Made by a program: the position numbers and the translations under genes. A stretch of DNA of 64,000 nt from a virus: IMG/VR virus record IMGVR_UViG_3300025930_000007, positions 202,491-266,490 of that record, one strand, 5' to 3'. Under the pieces are notes generated by a model, which ran no database searches, was not told the DNA's origin, and saw only the letters and a program-made list of their open reading frames with translations. Shown here one piece after another: positions 38,352-45,920 of this stretch (position 1 is the first letter of the stretch; every line of letters starts with the position of its first letter).

Positions 38352-38746
38352 GTGTGAAAGAAGTACTTCACGCCGGCGATCGCTCCTGGAAGGCTCGGCG
38401 TCGGGAGTTTCGAGGGCAAAAACCACCCGTAACGGTCGTGTTCATCGTTGAGGACCGGCTCCCAGGCATCCCCAGAAGCGTCCATTTGCGCCAGGAAGAG
38501 CGCAAAGGCGAAGAAGGGGTTCGGAGCCCACCATACGGGCTCTGTGTCGATATAGAGCTTCGGCAGGCCTCCAAGCTCCTCGCGTCCCTCCCGAAGGGCC
38601 GCCTCGAGGTGTGTCTCGCCTGGTTCAACACTGCCTCCCGTAAAATCCCAGTATCCCGGGCTGCTTTCTGCCGCGGATCTCCGCGTCATAAGAACCTTAC
38701 CGTCCCTGGGACGGAGGATCAGGAGACCCGCGCCATTTTCGCTCAT
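38348..38746 (-). CDS. NUDIX hydrolase (132 aa)
   Basis: The NUDIX box is GSVEPGETHLEAALREGREE followed by L (G-x5-E-x7-REUxEE...L pattern). GLLILRPRDGKVLMTRRSA is the first strand of the fold. It would hydrolyse a nucleoside-diphosphate-X substrate such as an NTP, a capped RNA or an ADP-sugar. Length is normal for a single domain. Confidence 0.85.
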   Translation of the reverse strand: MSENGAGLLILRPRDGKVLMTRRSAAESSPGYWDFTGGSVEPGETHLEAALREGREELGGLPKLYIDTEPVWWAPNPFFAFALFLAQMDASGDAWEPVLNDEHDRYGWFLPSKLPTPSLPGAIAGVKYFFHT

Positions 38747-38997
38747 GCGATCGCTTTTTCCATTTCGACCAGGCGCTCACGCAGGACCTGGATGTCGTTG
38801 ACAAGCTGCTCAGCCTTCTCGGCGTCGGCAAGTCCCTGTATTCCAGACATATAGCCGTAGAGGTATAGGTACCCACGGATATCTCCGTCGTTCAGAGATT
38901 GCGCCGCCTGCTGGAAAGCGCTGGTCGCCATTCCCAAAGCCTTCGCTTGTTCTTGCGGCGTGTCCAGTCCAAGGACATTTTTATACTTTCTGCTCAT
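38743..38997 (-). CDS. Helical hypothetical protein (84 aa)
   Basis: MSRKYKNVLGLDTPQEQAKA and QLVNDIQVLRERLVEMEKAI: helical and charged with a possible coiled coil at the C-terminus. Overlaps both neighbours. Confidence 0.6.
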   Translation of the reverse strand: MSRKYKNVLGLDTPQEQAKALGMATSAFQQAAQSLNDGDIRGYLYLYGYMSGIQGLADAEKAEQLVNDIQVLRERLVEMEKAIA

Positions 38998-39196
38998 GAT
39001 CCTCTTCTCCGTATGGAAGGAGATCCGCTTCTTTATGCCGCAGGCCGTGCATCTCGCTGACGGCCTTTGGGACGGTCCTTAGATGCAGGATGCACAGATC
39101 CACAAAGAACTCCTGGCCGTCTCTTTCGTTCCTGATCTGGAACAAGGCCGGCATCAGGCATCCGTTGTAGGCGCAAGACGGCCATAGTCCGAACAT
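38981..39196 (-). CDS. Hypothetical Cys-containing protein (71 aa)
   Basis: MFGLWPSCAYNGCLMPALFQ then QEFFVDLCILHLRTVPKAVS and GLRHKEADLL. Cys at SC..C and LC.LH could make a zinc site. Overlaps the next gene. Confidence 0.6.
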   Translation of the reverse strand: MFGLWPSCAYNGCLMPALFQIRNERDGQEFFVDLCILHLRTVPKAVSEMHGLRHKEADLLPYGEEDHEQKV

Positions 39197-39200
39197 CGCA

Positions 39201-40283
39201 TCAGGACGTCTGAGAGATCAGAGCATCCAGGTCCTCATCTCCGTTGATTGTGTTGTACCAGGTCAGCGCGGAATCCTGTTCCTCGAAGAGAACCTCGTGC
39301 TGCCAGGGCTGTCCTCCAAAGGGATCGATTCGTTCGATCTTGAGGACCCAGTTGTTCGTTCGGTCTTCCTCTGGAGAAAGGAGTTCCAGGTTGATATAGC
39401 CGACTTTCCTTTTCGAGCTTCCCAGCTCGATCAGCATTTCGGCTCCCATGGTGGCCTTCTTCTTTTTCGGACGATCCTTGAAGCTCCGTTCCTCCGGAGT
39501 ATGGTAATCGACGCCCAGGAAGTCGTAGAAATCCCGTTCGTCTGCGGATTGGAGAAGAGGCTCGCCAGTTTTAGCGTCCCAGATGCCGTATTGGTCTAGT
39601 TTCCATCCACGGCGCTTGGCGATCGAGCGCATGGCGATATTGTGCTGCCAATCGCCCGTGTACATAAAAAGCATCGCGCCGAGCTCGTCGACCTTGTGGG
39701 CGATATAGAGCTCGACGGGGACGCCGTCCATGATCTTCTTCTGAATTCTTTCCCCGCCCTCATAGCCCAGCTTCTTGAGGTGAAGCAATAGGCCTTCGAC
39801 ATCGCCGTCCTTGGGTAGGATCACCAGCTCGACATCGCCAATCTGAGGCCGCTGCCGGCGGATCGACCCTGCTACCAGAGCTACCTGAACGTACTTCTCG
39901 ATTTCTCTCAAGACCCGGGTGGCGAGCTTCTGAGCTTTCGTAAGAGGAATAGTGCTCTTCACGCGCCGGCCCATTTCGATCAGCATCTCAGCGCCCATGG
40001 CCGCTTTACCACTCTTCTGAGGCGTGATCGAGACGAAGGCGCCGCTGGGAGGATCACCGATCAGGATCGAAACACCGTCATCCGAATACTTCTCCCAAAG
40101 CTCGATATGGGCATTCCACCGAGCCGTGGCATCGCCTTCAGTCTGGCATCCGATGGTATGACTCGCTACCCAATAACCGACGGCGACACCGCTGTCGCCG
40201 CAGGCATTGACGTCCCTTTCGGCTTCCCGAAGAAGCTTCCAAGCCGCCGCCTGGGTCATGATCGGAAGCTCTTCGAAGTTCAT
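39201..40283 (-). CDS. Pol X-type nucleotidyltransferase with duplicated segment (360 aa)
   Basis: The core VALVAGSIRRQRPQIGDVEL is the GSxRR...(D/E)x(D/E) motif of polymerase-beta/Pol X nucleotidyltransferases, with the second acidic position a glutamate (DVE). GVPVELYIAHKVDELGAML carries the third acidic strand, and MFMYTGDWQHNIAMRSIAKR the nucleotide-binding part. A short segment repeats: AAMGAEMLIEMGRR before the motif and ATMGAEMLIELGSS after the domain. Start ATG at 40283 in ATGA overlap. Confidence 0.75.
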   Translation of the reverse strand: MNFEELPIMTQAAAWKLLREAERDVNACGDSGVAVGYWVASHTIGCQTEGDATARWNAHIELWEKYSDDGVSILIGDPPSGAFVSITPQKSGKAAMGAEMLIEMGRRVKSTIPLTKAQKLATRVLREIEKYVQVALVAGSIRRQRPQIGDVELVILPKDGDVEGLLLHLKKLGYEGGERIQKKIMDGVPVELYIAHKVDELGAMLFMYTGDWQHNIAMRSIAKRRGWKLDQYGIWDAKTGEPLLQSADERDFYDFLGVDYHTPEERSFKDRPKKKKATMGAEMLIELGSSKRKVGYINLELLSPEEDRTNNWVLKIERIDPFGGQPWQHEVLFEEQDSALTWYNTINGDEDLDALISQTS

Positions 40284-41242
40284 TGATTGTAGACGACTCT
40301 TCCCTGAGGCAAGCTGAAGGAGGTTCTCTTCTTCTTCCGCTTGCACTTCTTGCAGCCGATGACGTGATTGGGATTCATTTCGTCATGGAGTTCGATAGGA
40401 CCCAAGGGCACTGCTTCGGATCCAAGGAATCCACCGCCAGGATAAACCATCTTGATCGAGATTGGGCTCGAGACGATGGCCGGTGTGCTGTCATCACGGT
40501 TCCGGTACACGTTGACCGCAACACTGACGGTCTGAGGGAACCAGAAGTTGATGGGATTCGAGAGCAGCGTTTCATTCCGTACATCACCAGCCGGAACCGT
40601 CATAAGCTTCATGCCGACTTCACTGGGTTCCGGCTTCGACTTGAAGACGACCTGCCCTTCGTCATCCCGGATTTCCAGTCCGACGAAGAACGAGAGAGGA
40701 TCCTTCCCCTGATTCCGAATGGAGAAGGCAAACGGCTGGTCGATCAGCATGTTGCGAACTGTGCCGCCCGTCCGATCCTGCCGCGGATCGAGCATGATGC
40801 TGAGCCTGCTGGCCAGCCAGCCCGGAGGCTCATTGGGAACAGGGTTATTCGACGACGGCGGCAGGATGCTGCTTCCGGTCGGAGATGGAGGTTCCGGCGC
40901 AGCCGGCTCCTGGAAGAGGAAGTAAAGACCGGCGGCGATCCCGGCGACGGCGCCCGCATAAGCAGCAGGCTTCCAGTCCTGAGAAAACGTCTCGGACAGA
41001 TAGTAGGACGTGAGGCCGCCTCCGATCAAGGCCGAAGCCAGCCCGAGGTTCTTCTTGTTGATCGGGACGTCCGGAACAGCCTTCGCCACGATCAGCGACG
41101 CCAGATAAGCGCCGCCGGCCCAGGCGATGAACGGCAAGCCGAACCGGATCAGGATAGGAACCGCTGCTTGAACCTGACCAAGGTGCAGTCTTGGCCCATT
41201 CCCGAGCATCGGAACCTTTTTGGCTGGCTTCCACTTGGTCAT
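40280..41242 (-). CDS. Membrane protein with beta-sandwich and C-terminal zinc knuckle (320 aa)
   Basis: MTKWKPAKKVPMLGNGPRLH then three hydrophobic segments in the first 110 residues (for example LIRFGLPFIAWAGGAYLASL), a Pro/Ser linker, and a beta-rich domain (FAFSIRNQGKDPLSFFVGLE). The C-terminus reads LGPIELHDEMNPNHVIGC then KKCKRKKKR. The same HD....HV-GC..C motif opens the 41250 protein, suggesting a shared small module. Function unknown. Confidence 0.65.
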   Translation of the reverse strand: MTKWKPAKKVPMLGNGPRLHLGQVQAAVPILIRFGLPFIAWAGGAYLASLIVAKAVPDVPINKKNLGLASALIGGGLTSYYLSETFSQDWKPAAYAGAVAGIAAGLYFLFQEPAAPEPPSPTGSSILPPSSNNPVPNEPPGWLASRLSIMLDPRQDRTGGTVRNMLIDQPFAFSIRNQGKDPLSFFVGLEIRDDEGQVVFKSKPEPSEVGMKLMTVPAGDVRNETLLSNPINFWFPQTVSVAVNVYRNRDDSTPAIVSSPISIKMVYPGGGFLGSEAVPLGPIELHDEMNPNHVIGCKKCKRKKKRTSFSLPQGRVVYNQ

Positions 41243-41249
41243 ATAGCTC

Positions 41250-41450
41250 CTATTGCCATTTCTCTTGTTCTTTTTCGTAGGCTTCCCAGAACGGAACCGT
41301 GTATTGCCCGCTATCGGGGCTGAGCGGCAGGCCCTGGCAGCGCGGACAGCCCATGACGTGCCGCACGTCGCGCTGATCGTGAACTGTGACCGTCCCGAGG
41401 CGGATCTGTGGACGATCAAGAGGATTCCAGACCACTCGTACTTGTCTCAT
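41250..41450 (-). CDS. Small zinc-type protein related to 40280 C-terminus (66 aa)
   Basis: LGTVTVHDQRDVRHVMGCPRC is the same module as at the 40280 C-terminus (ELHDEMNPNHVIGCKKC). The rest is YTVPFWEAYEKEQEKWQ. ATG at 41450 is used. It is immediately upstream of the larger membrane protein. Confidence 0.6.
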   Translation of the reverse strand: MRQVRVVWNPLDRPQIRLGTVTVHDQRDVRHVMGCPRCQGLPLSPDSGQYTVPFWEAYEKEQEKWQ

Positions 41451-41716
41451 CGGCACGACCTCTTTGCGTTCTTCTTGAGTTTCCCCCAAACTACGGTCAC
41501 ATGATTCCCGCGCTTCTGACTCCGGAAGGTGCGGAAACAGGTCTTCGGCCGCTGCACCACCCGGAAGGATCCCGGCGTTTCGATCGTGATCCTGGCTTCC
41601 TTCCGAGAGTGCCGTTCCGCGATCATGCCGGCTTCTTCCTTCGAATGGACGAAGGGATGGGTCTTCTTCACGACGACCGCCTGTTCGACCCAGACCTTCT
41701 TCGGCTTGGCCATCAT
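41447..41716 (-). CDS. Basic hypothetical protein (89 aa)
   Basis: MMAKPKKVWVEQAVVVKKTH, AGMIAERHSRKEARITIETP, and a basic end (KLKKNAKRSCR). Beta-rich with a net positive charge. No domain recognised. Confidence 0.6.
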   Translation of the reverse strand: MMAKPKKVWVEQAVVVKKTHPFVHSKEEAGMIAERHSRKEARITIETPGSFRVVQRPKTCFRTFRSQKRGNHVTVVWGKLKKNAKRSCR

Positions 41717-42204
41717 TATCTCCGAAGGATCAGGCAGAGCCGGCCCCAGAAACGAGCCAGTTGATTCCTGTCTTGGATCACCATGGCGTAGTTCTTCTTG
41801 AAGTCTGCCATGTCCCCCGAAGCGAGCGCCAGGATGTAACCGCCGGTCGCGGTCACATGGGTGAGGAAGAGTTTCTCGAACTCCTGCTTCGGGAAACCCG
41901 GGATCTCGCTCTCGTAAAGCCTGGTCTGATCGTTCGCATTCAGGATCAGGGCTTCGACCGCGGCATCGACCGTACCTTGGTCCTTGGCGAACGCGGCGTC
42001 CGTGAGCTGCTTCACCAGGGCGATGTGCTGGTTCATGAGCCGGGTGGCGTCAGGGATCTTGAGGAGATCTCCCCATTCCTCGGCGCCTTCGACGAGCTTA
42101 TTGACGGCATTCGCCTGCATCCGGGCATCTTTCTGGTTCGTCGCCGCGACGTACATGTACGTCTCGCCGACGTGATCGAACCACCAGGTTGCGCAGTCAG
42201 CCAT
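41716..42204 (-). CDS. Helical hypothetical protein (162 aa)
   Basis: MADCATWWFDHVGETYMYVA followed by long amphipathic helices (ANAVNKLVEGAEEWGDLLKI, TDAAFAKDQGTVDAAVEALI). Only two cysteines. No domain recognised. Confidence 0.65.
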   Translation of the reverse strand: MADCATWWFDHVGETYMYVAATNQKDARMQANAVNKLVEGAEEWGDLLKIPDATRLMNQHIALVKQLTDAAFAKDQGTVDAAVEALILNANDQTRLYESEIPGFPKQEFEKLFLTHVTATGGYILALASGDMADFKKNYAMVIQDRNQLARFWGRLCLILRR

Positions 42205-42398
42205 TACCGGCCCTTTCTGGCTTTCTTGACCATCTGAATCATTCGTTCCTGACGAAGGGCGCTCCTCTTACTCCTATGGCGCCCAAGGAGAAGACGAGGC
42301 TTCTTCTTGGAATAGAGGCAGATGGGAAAGCCGGGCTTCTTGTCGCCAGAATAGCAGGGCTTGATGATGCCCAACTGAAGACGGATTCCCCCAGGCAT
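42204..42398 (-). CDS. Small basic protein (64 aa)
   Basis: MPGGIRLQLGIIKPCYSGDK then a Lys/Arg-rich C-terminus (LLLGRHRSKRSALRQERMIQ, KARKGR). Probably nucleic-acid-binding. AAGGAG precedes the ATG, and the C-loop leader lies just upstream. Confidence 0.65.
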   Translation of the reverse strand: MPGGIRLQLGIIKPCYSGDKKPGFPICLYSKKKPRLLLGRHRSKRSALRQERMIQMVKKARKGR

Positions 42399-42418
42399 GA
42401 AACGGCTCCTTGAAAGCT

Positions 42419-42441
42419 GAAGGCACGGGGGGAGTACCCTC
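42419..42441 (-). promoter_or_regulatory. C-loop leader hairpin (member 9)
   Basis: Minus-strand GAGGGTAC-TCCCCCC-GTGCCTTC, eight pairs (two G-U), six bases after the -10. Confidence 0.6.
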
Positions 42442-42447
42442 GCCGAT

Positions 42448-42476
42448 ATTATGCCTTGTGGAGGGCGGAAAGTCTA
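42448..42476 (-). promoter_or_regulatory. Sigma70-like promoter
   Basis: Minus strand TAGACT (42471-42476), 17 bases, CATAAT (42448-42453). Confidence 0.5.
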
Positions 42477-42692
42477 CTTGAACAGCGCGAAGCTGAGACC
42501 GGCGATCGCCGCTACCGTGGCCGTCGCTAGAAGGGTCCGGGTGAGGTCGTTCTTCCCCTCGTTGACCCACCTGGGCTGTGGGCCTACCGGCACTTCGGCA
42601 ACTGGAGCCGGAGCTGGAGCTGGAGTCGGCGCCGGACTTGATTGTCCAAGGCGCGGCGCGCGGACGTTGGAGACCAGATATCGAACGCGCAT
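42474..42692 (-). CDS. Tail-anchored Pro/Ala protein (72 aa)
   Basis: MRVRYLVSNVRAPRLGQSSP, then PAPTPAPAPAPVAEVPVGPQ and a C-terminal hydrophobic helix (LLATATVAAIAGLSFALFK). Same basic-plus-Pro/Ala-plus-tail-anchor layout as 6536, 28298 and 34653. Confidence 0.65.
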   Translation of the reverse strand: MRVRYLVSNVRAPRLGQSSPAPTPAPAPAPVAEVPVGPQPRWVNEGKNDLTRTLLATATVAAIAGLSFALFK

Positions 42693-42722
42693 GCCTTCAT
42701 CATACTCGAATCATCCGGAAGA

Positions 42723-43715
42723 TCAAGCCTGACCGACGATAGACCTCCAGTCCTGAACCAGATGGGAAAGGATCACGTCGTCTCGAAAACAGGACGCCCG
42801 CTGCATGGCCGTCTCCGAGATCAGGTTCCAGTTGCTGTCATTCCAGCTTGCTGTTTCCTGAATCAACTTGGCGGCCTCTTCGGGATTCTTGTAGAAGGCT
42901 CCAGCTTCGCTGATGTAGGACCTGGCTGCCGGCACATCGAGAGCCAGGACATAGGATCCCGTCGCCATCGCCTCCACGATAGAGATCGGCATTCCAAAGG
43001 CATGGCCTTTGGGGTCATGGGTATCGAGATAGATGCCCGCGCGCCGATTGATATCGGACGCGACCTGAGGATGAAGATCGATCAAGATCTGCACACGATC
43101 CTTGACGTACCCGTTCAGCCTGTTGAGCTGATCTAGGAACTCATCGCCACCACCAGCCCTTGAGATCCCCAGGATGAAGCGGAATTCGGGACAGCGATTG
43201 GCGACCGCGAGCACATCCTCAAGACCTTTCGTAGGAAGGCCTGCAGCGAGACGCACCACCAGCTTACGGTCCTTGCAGACTGCCGGCGGGTGAAGCTGAG
43301 GATCGTATGCCACGGGAAGCGGGAAGGCCTTGGCATGCCCACCCATCGCTGCCACGAAATGAGGGAAAAGATACAGTCTCTTGACCGAAGCCTGTTCCCC
43401 AAGTTCCCGGGCAAGGCTCGGATTCCAGTCGAAGGAATGACCGCGGATCGTAACCGGAATGCCCGGCGGGATCTCATGCAGATGACGTTTGGCGACCACC
43501 AGATAGTGGATATGAACAAGGTCAGGACCGACCGCAGCAATCGTTTCAGCCAGGCTTCCGCGATGGACCATGCATTGTGGAGCAAGATCCGGATGATAGT
43601 TCGTCTGCGACCAGACATGAACCTCGACTCCGCATCGTTGGGCGAAGGCGATCTCCGTCGCGATGTAGGTCTCAGAGATCTGAGGGTAATTCCAGAGTAG
43701 ATACAGAACTCTCAT
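42723..43715 (-). CDS. Glycosyltransferase family 4-type (GT-B) enzyme (330 aa)
   Basis: MRVLYLLWNYPQISETYIA, then LVHIHYLVVAKRHLHEIP, and the C-terminal EAMATGSYVLALDVPAARSY where the E-x7-hallmark region of GT4 enzymes lies, followed by HAFGMPISIVEAMATGS. This matches GT-B retaining glycosyltransferases that transfer a sugar from a nucleotide donor. Start at 43715 follows GGGA. It is the last of three adjacent glycosyltransferase genes. Confidence 0.8.
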   Translation of the reverse strand: MRVLYLLWNYPQISETYIATEIAFAQRCGVEVHVWSQTNYHPDLAPQCMVHRGSLAETIAAVGPDLVHIHYLVVAKRHLHEIPPGIPVTIRGHSFDWNPSLARELGEQASVKRLYLFPHFVAAMGGHAKAFPLPVAYDPQLHPPAVCKDRKLVVRLAAGLPTKGLEDVLAVANRCPEFRFILGISRAGGGDEFLDQLNRLNGYVKDRVQILIDLHPQVASDINRRAGIYLDTHDPKGHAFGMPISIVEAMATGSYVLALDVPAARSYISEAGAFYKNPEEAAKLIQETASWNDSNWNLISETAMQRASCFRDDVILSHLVQDWRSIVGQA

Positions 43716-44313
43716 CGGGTTTCCCATTCGCTTTAAAGAGGATCGAAATTATCTCGTCACGCCAGATGAACGGGTTGTAGTCCGGAAAGTAGAAGTCGGC
43801 AGTGCTTCTGATAAAATCGTAATCCCCCTCGTATCGGTCCGAAAAACGGCCAAGCTTGCTCTTGATATTGGGCACCGCGACCATCTGACTGCTCACGTTC
43901 CCAATGCGAAGCTGATGGTCTTGCCAGAGAATGCCTTTGCCATGAATCATCCGGAACATGAAGGGATATCCCGGTTTCTCTCGGATCGCGGACTTGATGG
44001 ACTTGAATGCTCCCGGAAGGTATTGGTCATCGTCGTCCATGAAGGTGATGTAGGCCTTCTTAGCCAGGTCGATGCCGAAGTTTCGAGCCCTGGCGCCCCA
44101 ATCGTGGTGAGGGCCACCGGGAATTTCGAAGTAGCCATATTGAATTCCGTACTGCTGGACGAGTTTTTTTGTTTCTGGATAGGCTCCGTCACCGACGACG
44201 AACACCTGGTCGAACATTTCAAGCTGAGGGACGATCGAATCGAGAGTATCCTTGACCGATGAGCGACCGATCGTAGGAATGATGATCGTCAGGGCGTCAT
44301 CGATCTCTGTCAT
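43672..44313 (-). CDS. Glycosyltransferase family 2-type (GT-A) enzyme (213 aa)
   Basis: LTIIIPTIGRSSVKDTLDSI is the GT-A first motif, DQVFVVGDGAYPETKKLV the nucleotide-binding second strand, and AYITFMDDDDQYLPGAFKSI the DxD metal site. A GT2 family glycosyltransferase. It overlaps its neighbours, so the three GT genes are co-translated. Confidence 0.85.
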   Translation of the reverse strand: MTEIDDALTIIIPTIGRSSVKDTLDSIVPQLEMFDQVFVVGDGAYPETKKLVQQYGIQYGYFEIPGGPHHDWGARARNFGIDLAKKAYITFMDDDDQYLPGAFKSIKSAIREKPGYPFMFRMIHGKGILWQDHQLRIGNVSSQMVAVPNIKSKLGRFSDRYEGDYDFIRSTADFYFPDYNPFIWRDEIISILFKANGKPDESSVSTLELPSDL

Positions 44314-44924
44314 GCCTGGATTCCATGCTTCAACCGGATCGCCTCGAGAGACTCTTCGAAAGGCACCGAGGCGGAGATCCCGATATCGAAATGATGGAGC
44401 TCAAAGAGAGTCTTCGGAATGTAAACCCCCCGATGGCCCATGCTCGCGAGCGTCAACCACAGGTCCCAATCCTGGAACCTCTTGATGGTCGAATCGAAGC
44501 CCACGAAGGCTTCCCTTCTCATGAGGCTCATCGTTTCCACGTAATTCCCACGCTTGAGTGATTCTATATTCCAAGGCATGGCCTTGCGAATGCCGTTTCC
44601 ATTGGGGTAGGGAATGCCCTGATACATGACGTGGCGCGCATCGGAATATGCGAACGTGGAATCCGGATTCGCTTCAAGGGCTCTCAGCATTTCGATCAAC
44701 GCAAATTCATATAGGTAGGAATCATCGTCCACGAACATCAAATAGGGTTGCGTGGCCTTCGTCGCGCCGACATTCCTCTTCTCGCAAGCGCCTCCATCCC
44801 AATCTTCGATGATGATCTCTAGTGGATTGTTGTCGATAACCTGGGGGAGGCAATTCTGAAGGAACCAGCTTTCCCTGTCCTTCCGATGAGGGATCACTAC
44901 GCTGATTGGCAGCGGAGCAAACAC
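44310..44924 (-). CDS. Glycosyltransferase family 2-type (GT-A) enzyme (204 aa)
   Basis: ISVVIPHRKDRESWFLQNCL starts the GT-A fold; PYLMFVDDDSYLYEFALIEM carries the DDD metal site; RFQDWDLWLTLASMG is the acceptor-side ED-like motif. GTG start. It forms the glycosylation cassette with the next two genes. Confidence 0.85.
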   Translation of the reverse strand: MFAPLPISVVIPHRKDRESWFLQNCLPQVIDNNPLEIIIEDWDGGACEKRNVGATKATQPYLMFVDDDSYLYEFALIEMLRALEANPDSTFAYSDARHVMYQGIPYPNGNGIRKAMPWNIESLKRGNYVETMSLMRREAFVGFDSTIKRFQDWDLWLTLASMGHRGVYIPKTLFELHHFDIGISASVPFEESLEAIRLKHGIQA

Positions 44925-44943
44925 ACCCTCTCTCCCCAGCAGA

Positions 44944-45720
44944 CTACTTATCGAGCACTACCATGACCGTGTTCACGCCCGTGCCGCTCTCTTCAAAGCT
45001 TCCCTCAGGAAGAGGCTCAATATGGCCGTGCTCCGCCACCAGATTCTGAAAGGCTACAGCTTTCTTATTGGTCCTATAGTCAGTCCCACCGGACATGATG
45101 GCGACCAGGCGTCCACCTGGCTTCAAGAACTTCCAGGCATGAAGGACATGGTCGATGTCCTGCTGTTTTGAGAATGGAGGATTCATCAGGATGCGGTCGT
45201 AGAGTGGCTTCTTCTTCCGATACTTCATGAAGTCCTTGCCGACGAGCTTGTAGCCTTTCTCCTTGAGGACTTGGCGATTGGATGGCTCGATCTCGATCAC
45301 GTGGATGGACGAGATCGGCACATGCGCCCGGATCACGTCCGCAATGGCACCGTGCCCTGCGGAGGGCTCAAGGACCAAGGAGTCCATGTTGGAGACGTGA
45401 TCCCCGAAGATCACCGCCCGATCCATCATGAGATTCGCCACCGCATCGGGCGTCTCAAAGAATTCGAAGGTCTTCTTGACGTCGACGGCTTCGCCGGCCT
45501 GCATCGCCTCCGCGATCTTCTCGCTGGGATCTCCAGGGAAGACATGGCCGCGGGCGCTGCGGTTCCATTTACCTCCCAAGACCTCGAGCGCTTTGTTCAG
45601 GCGAACGTAGGTATCCCGATCAAGCTGTTGAGTGATGTAGGCGACATTGCCCTCGATCCTCAGGTTCATGAGCAGGTTCTTGATATCGTCATCGATGTGG
45701 ACGACTTTCTTTTTGATCAT
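44944..45720 (-). CDS. N6-adenine DNA methyltransferase-like protein (258 aa)
   Basis: FFETPDAVANLMMDRAVIFG, LVLEPSAGHGAIADVIRA (motif I), IHVIEIEPSNRQVL (motif II), and YDRILMNPPFSKQQDIDHVL (motif IV NPPF) are the standard elements of N6-adenine or rRNA-type methyltransferases. An N-terminal region of about 90 residues (GNVAYITQQLDRDTYVRLNK) may be the target-recognition part. NPPF is typical of adenine-N6 transfer. Start MIKKKVVHIDDD at 45720. Confidence 0.8.
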   Translation of the reverse strand: MIKKKVVHIDDDIKNLLMNLRIEGNVAYITQQLDRDTYVRLNKALEVLGGKWNRSARGHVFPGDPSEKIAEAMQAGEAVDVKKTFEFFETPDAVANLMMDRAVIFGDHVSNMDSLVLEPSAGHGAIADVIRAHVPISSIHVIEIEPSNRQVLKEKGYKLVGKDFMKYRKKKPLYDRILMNPPFSKQQDIDHVLHAWKFLKPGGRLVAIMSGGTDYRTNKKAVAFQNLVAEHGHIEPLPEGSFEESGTGVNTVMVVLDK

Positions 45721-45727
45721 GCAATCC

Positions 45728-45919
45728 TCAGATGACTCTCTTGAGACCCCCGGTTCGATGACGCACCACCGTCCCATCTCTCGGACGTTGCTGGGTCGGC
45801 CTCCAGGCTTTGAATTTATTCACGTAGGCCGGGACCACCTCAGCATGCCCGTTGTCCCATCGCGACCAGTAGTAATAGCATCTGAGCCAGGGATCCCAGT
45901 GCTTGGTATTCTCGTGCAT
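45728..45919 (-). CDS. Trp/Tyr-rich protein with WRxTQQRPRDG motif (63 aa)
   Basis: MHENTKHWDPWLRCYYYWSR then KAWRPTQQRPRDGTVVRHRT. The final motif is shared with the protein at 34295, so the two are distant paralogues or share a module. Function unknown. Confidence 0.65.
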   Translation of the reverse strand: MHENTKHWDPWLRCYYYWSRWDNGHAEVVPAYVNKFKAWRPTQQRPRDGTVVRHRTGGLKRVI

Positions 45920-45920
45920 C

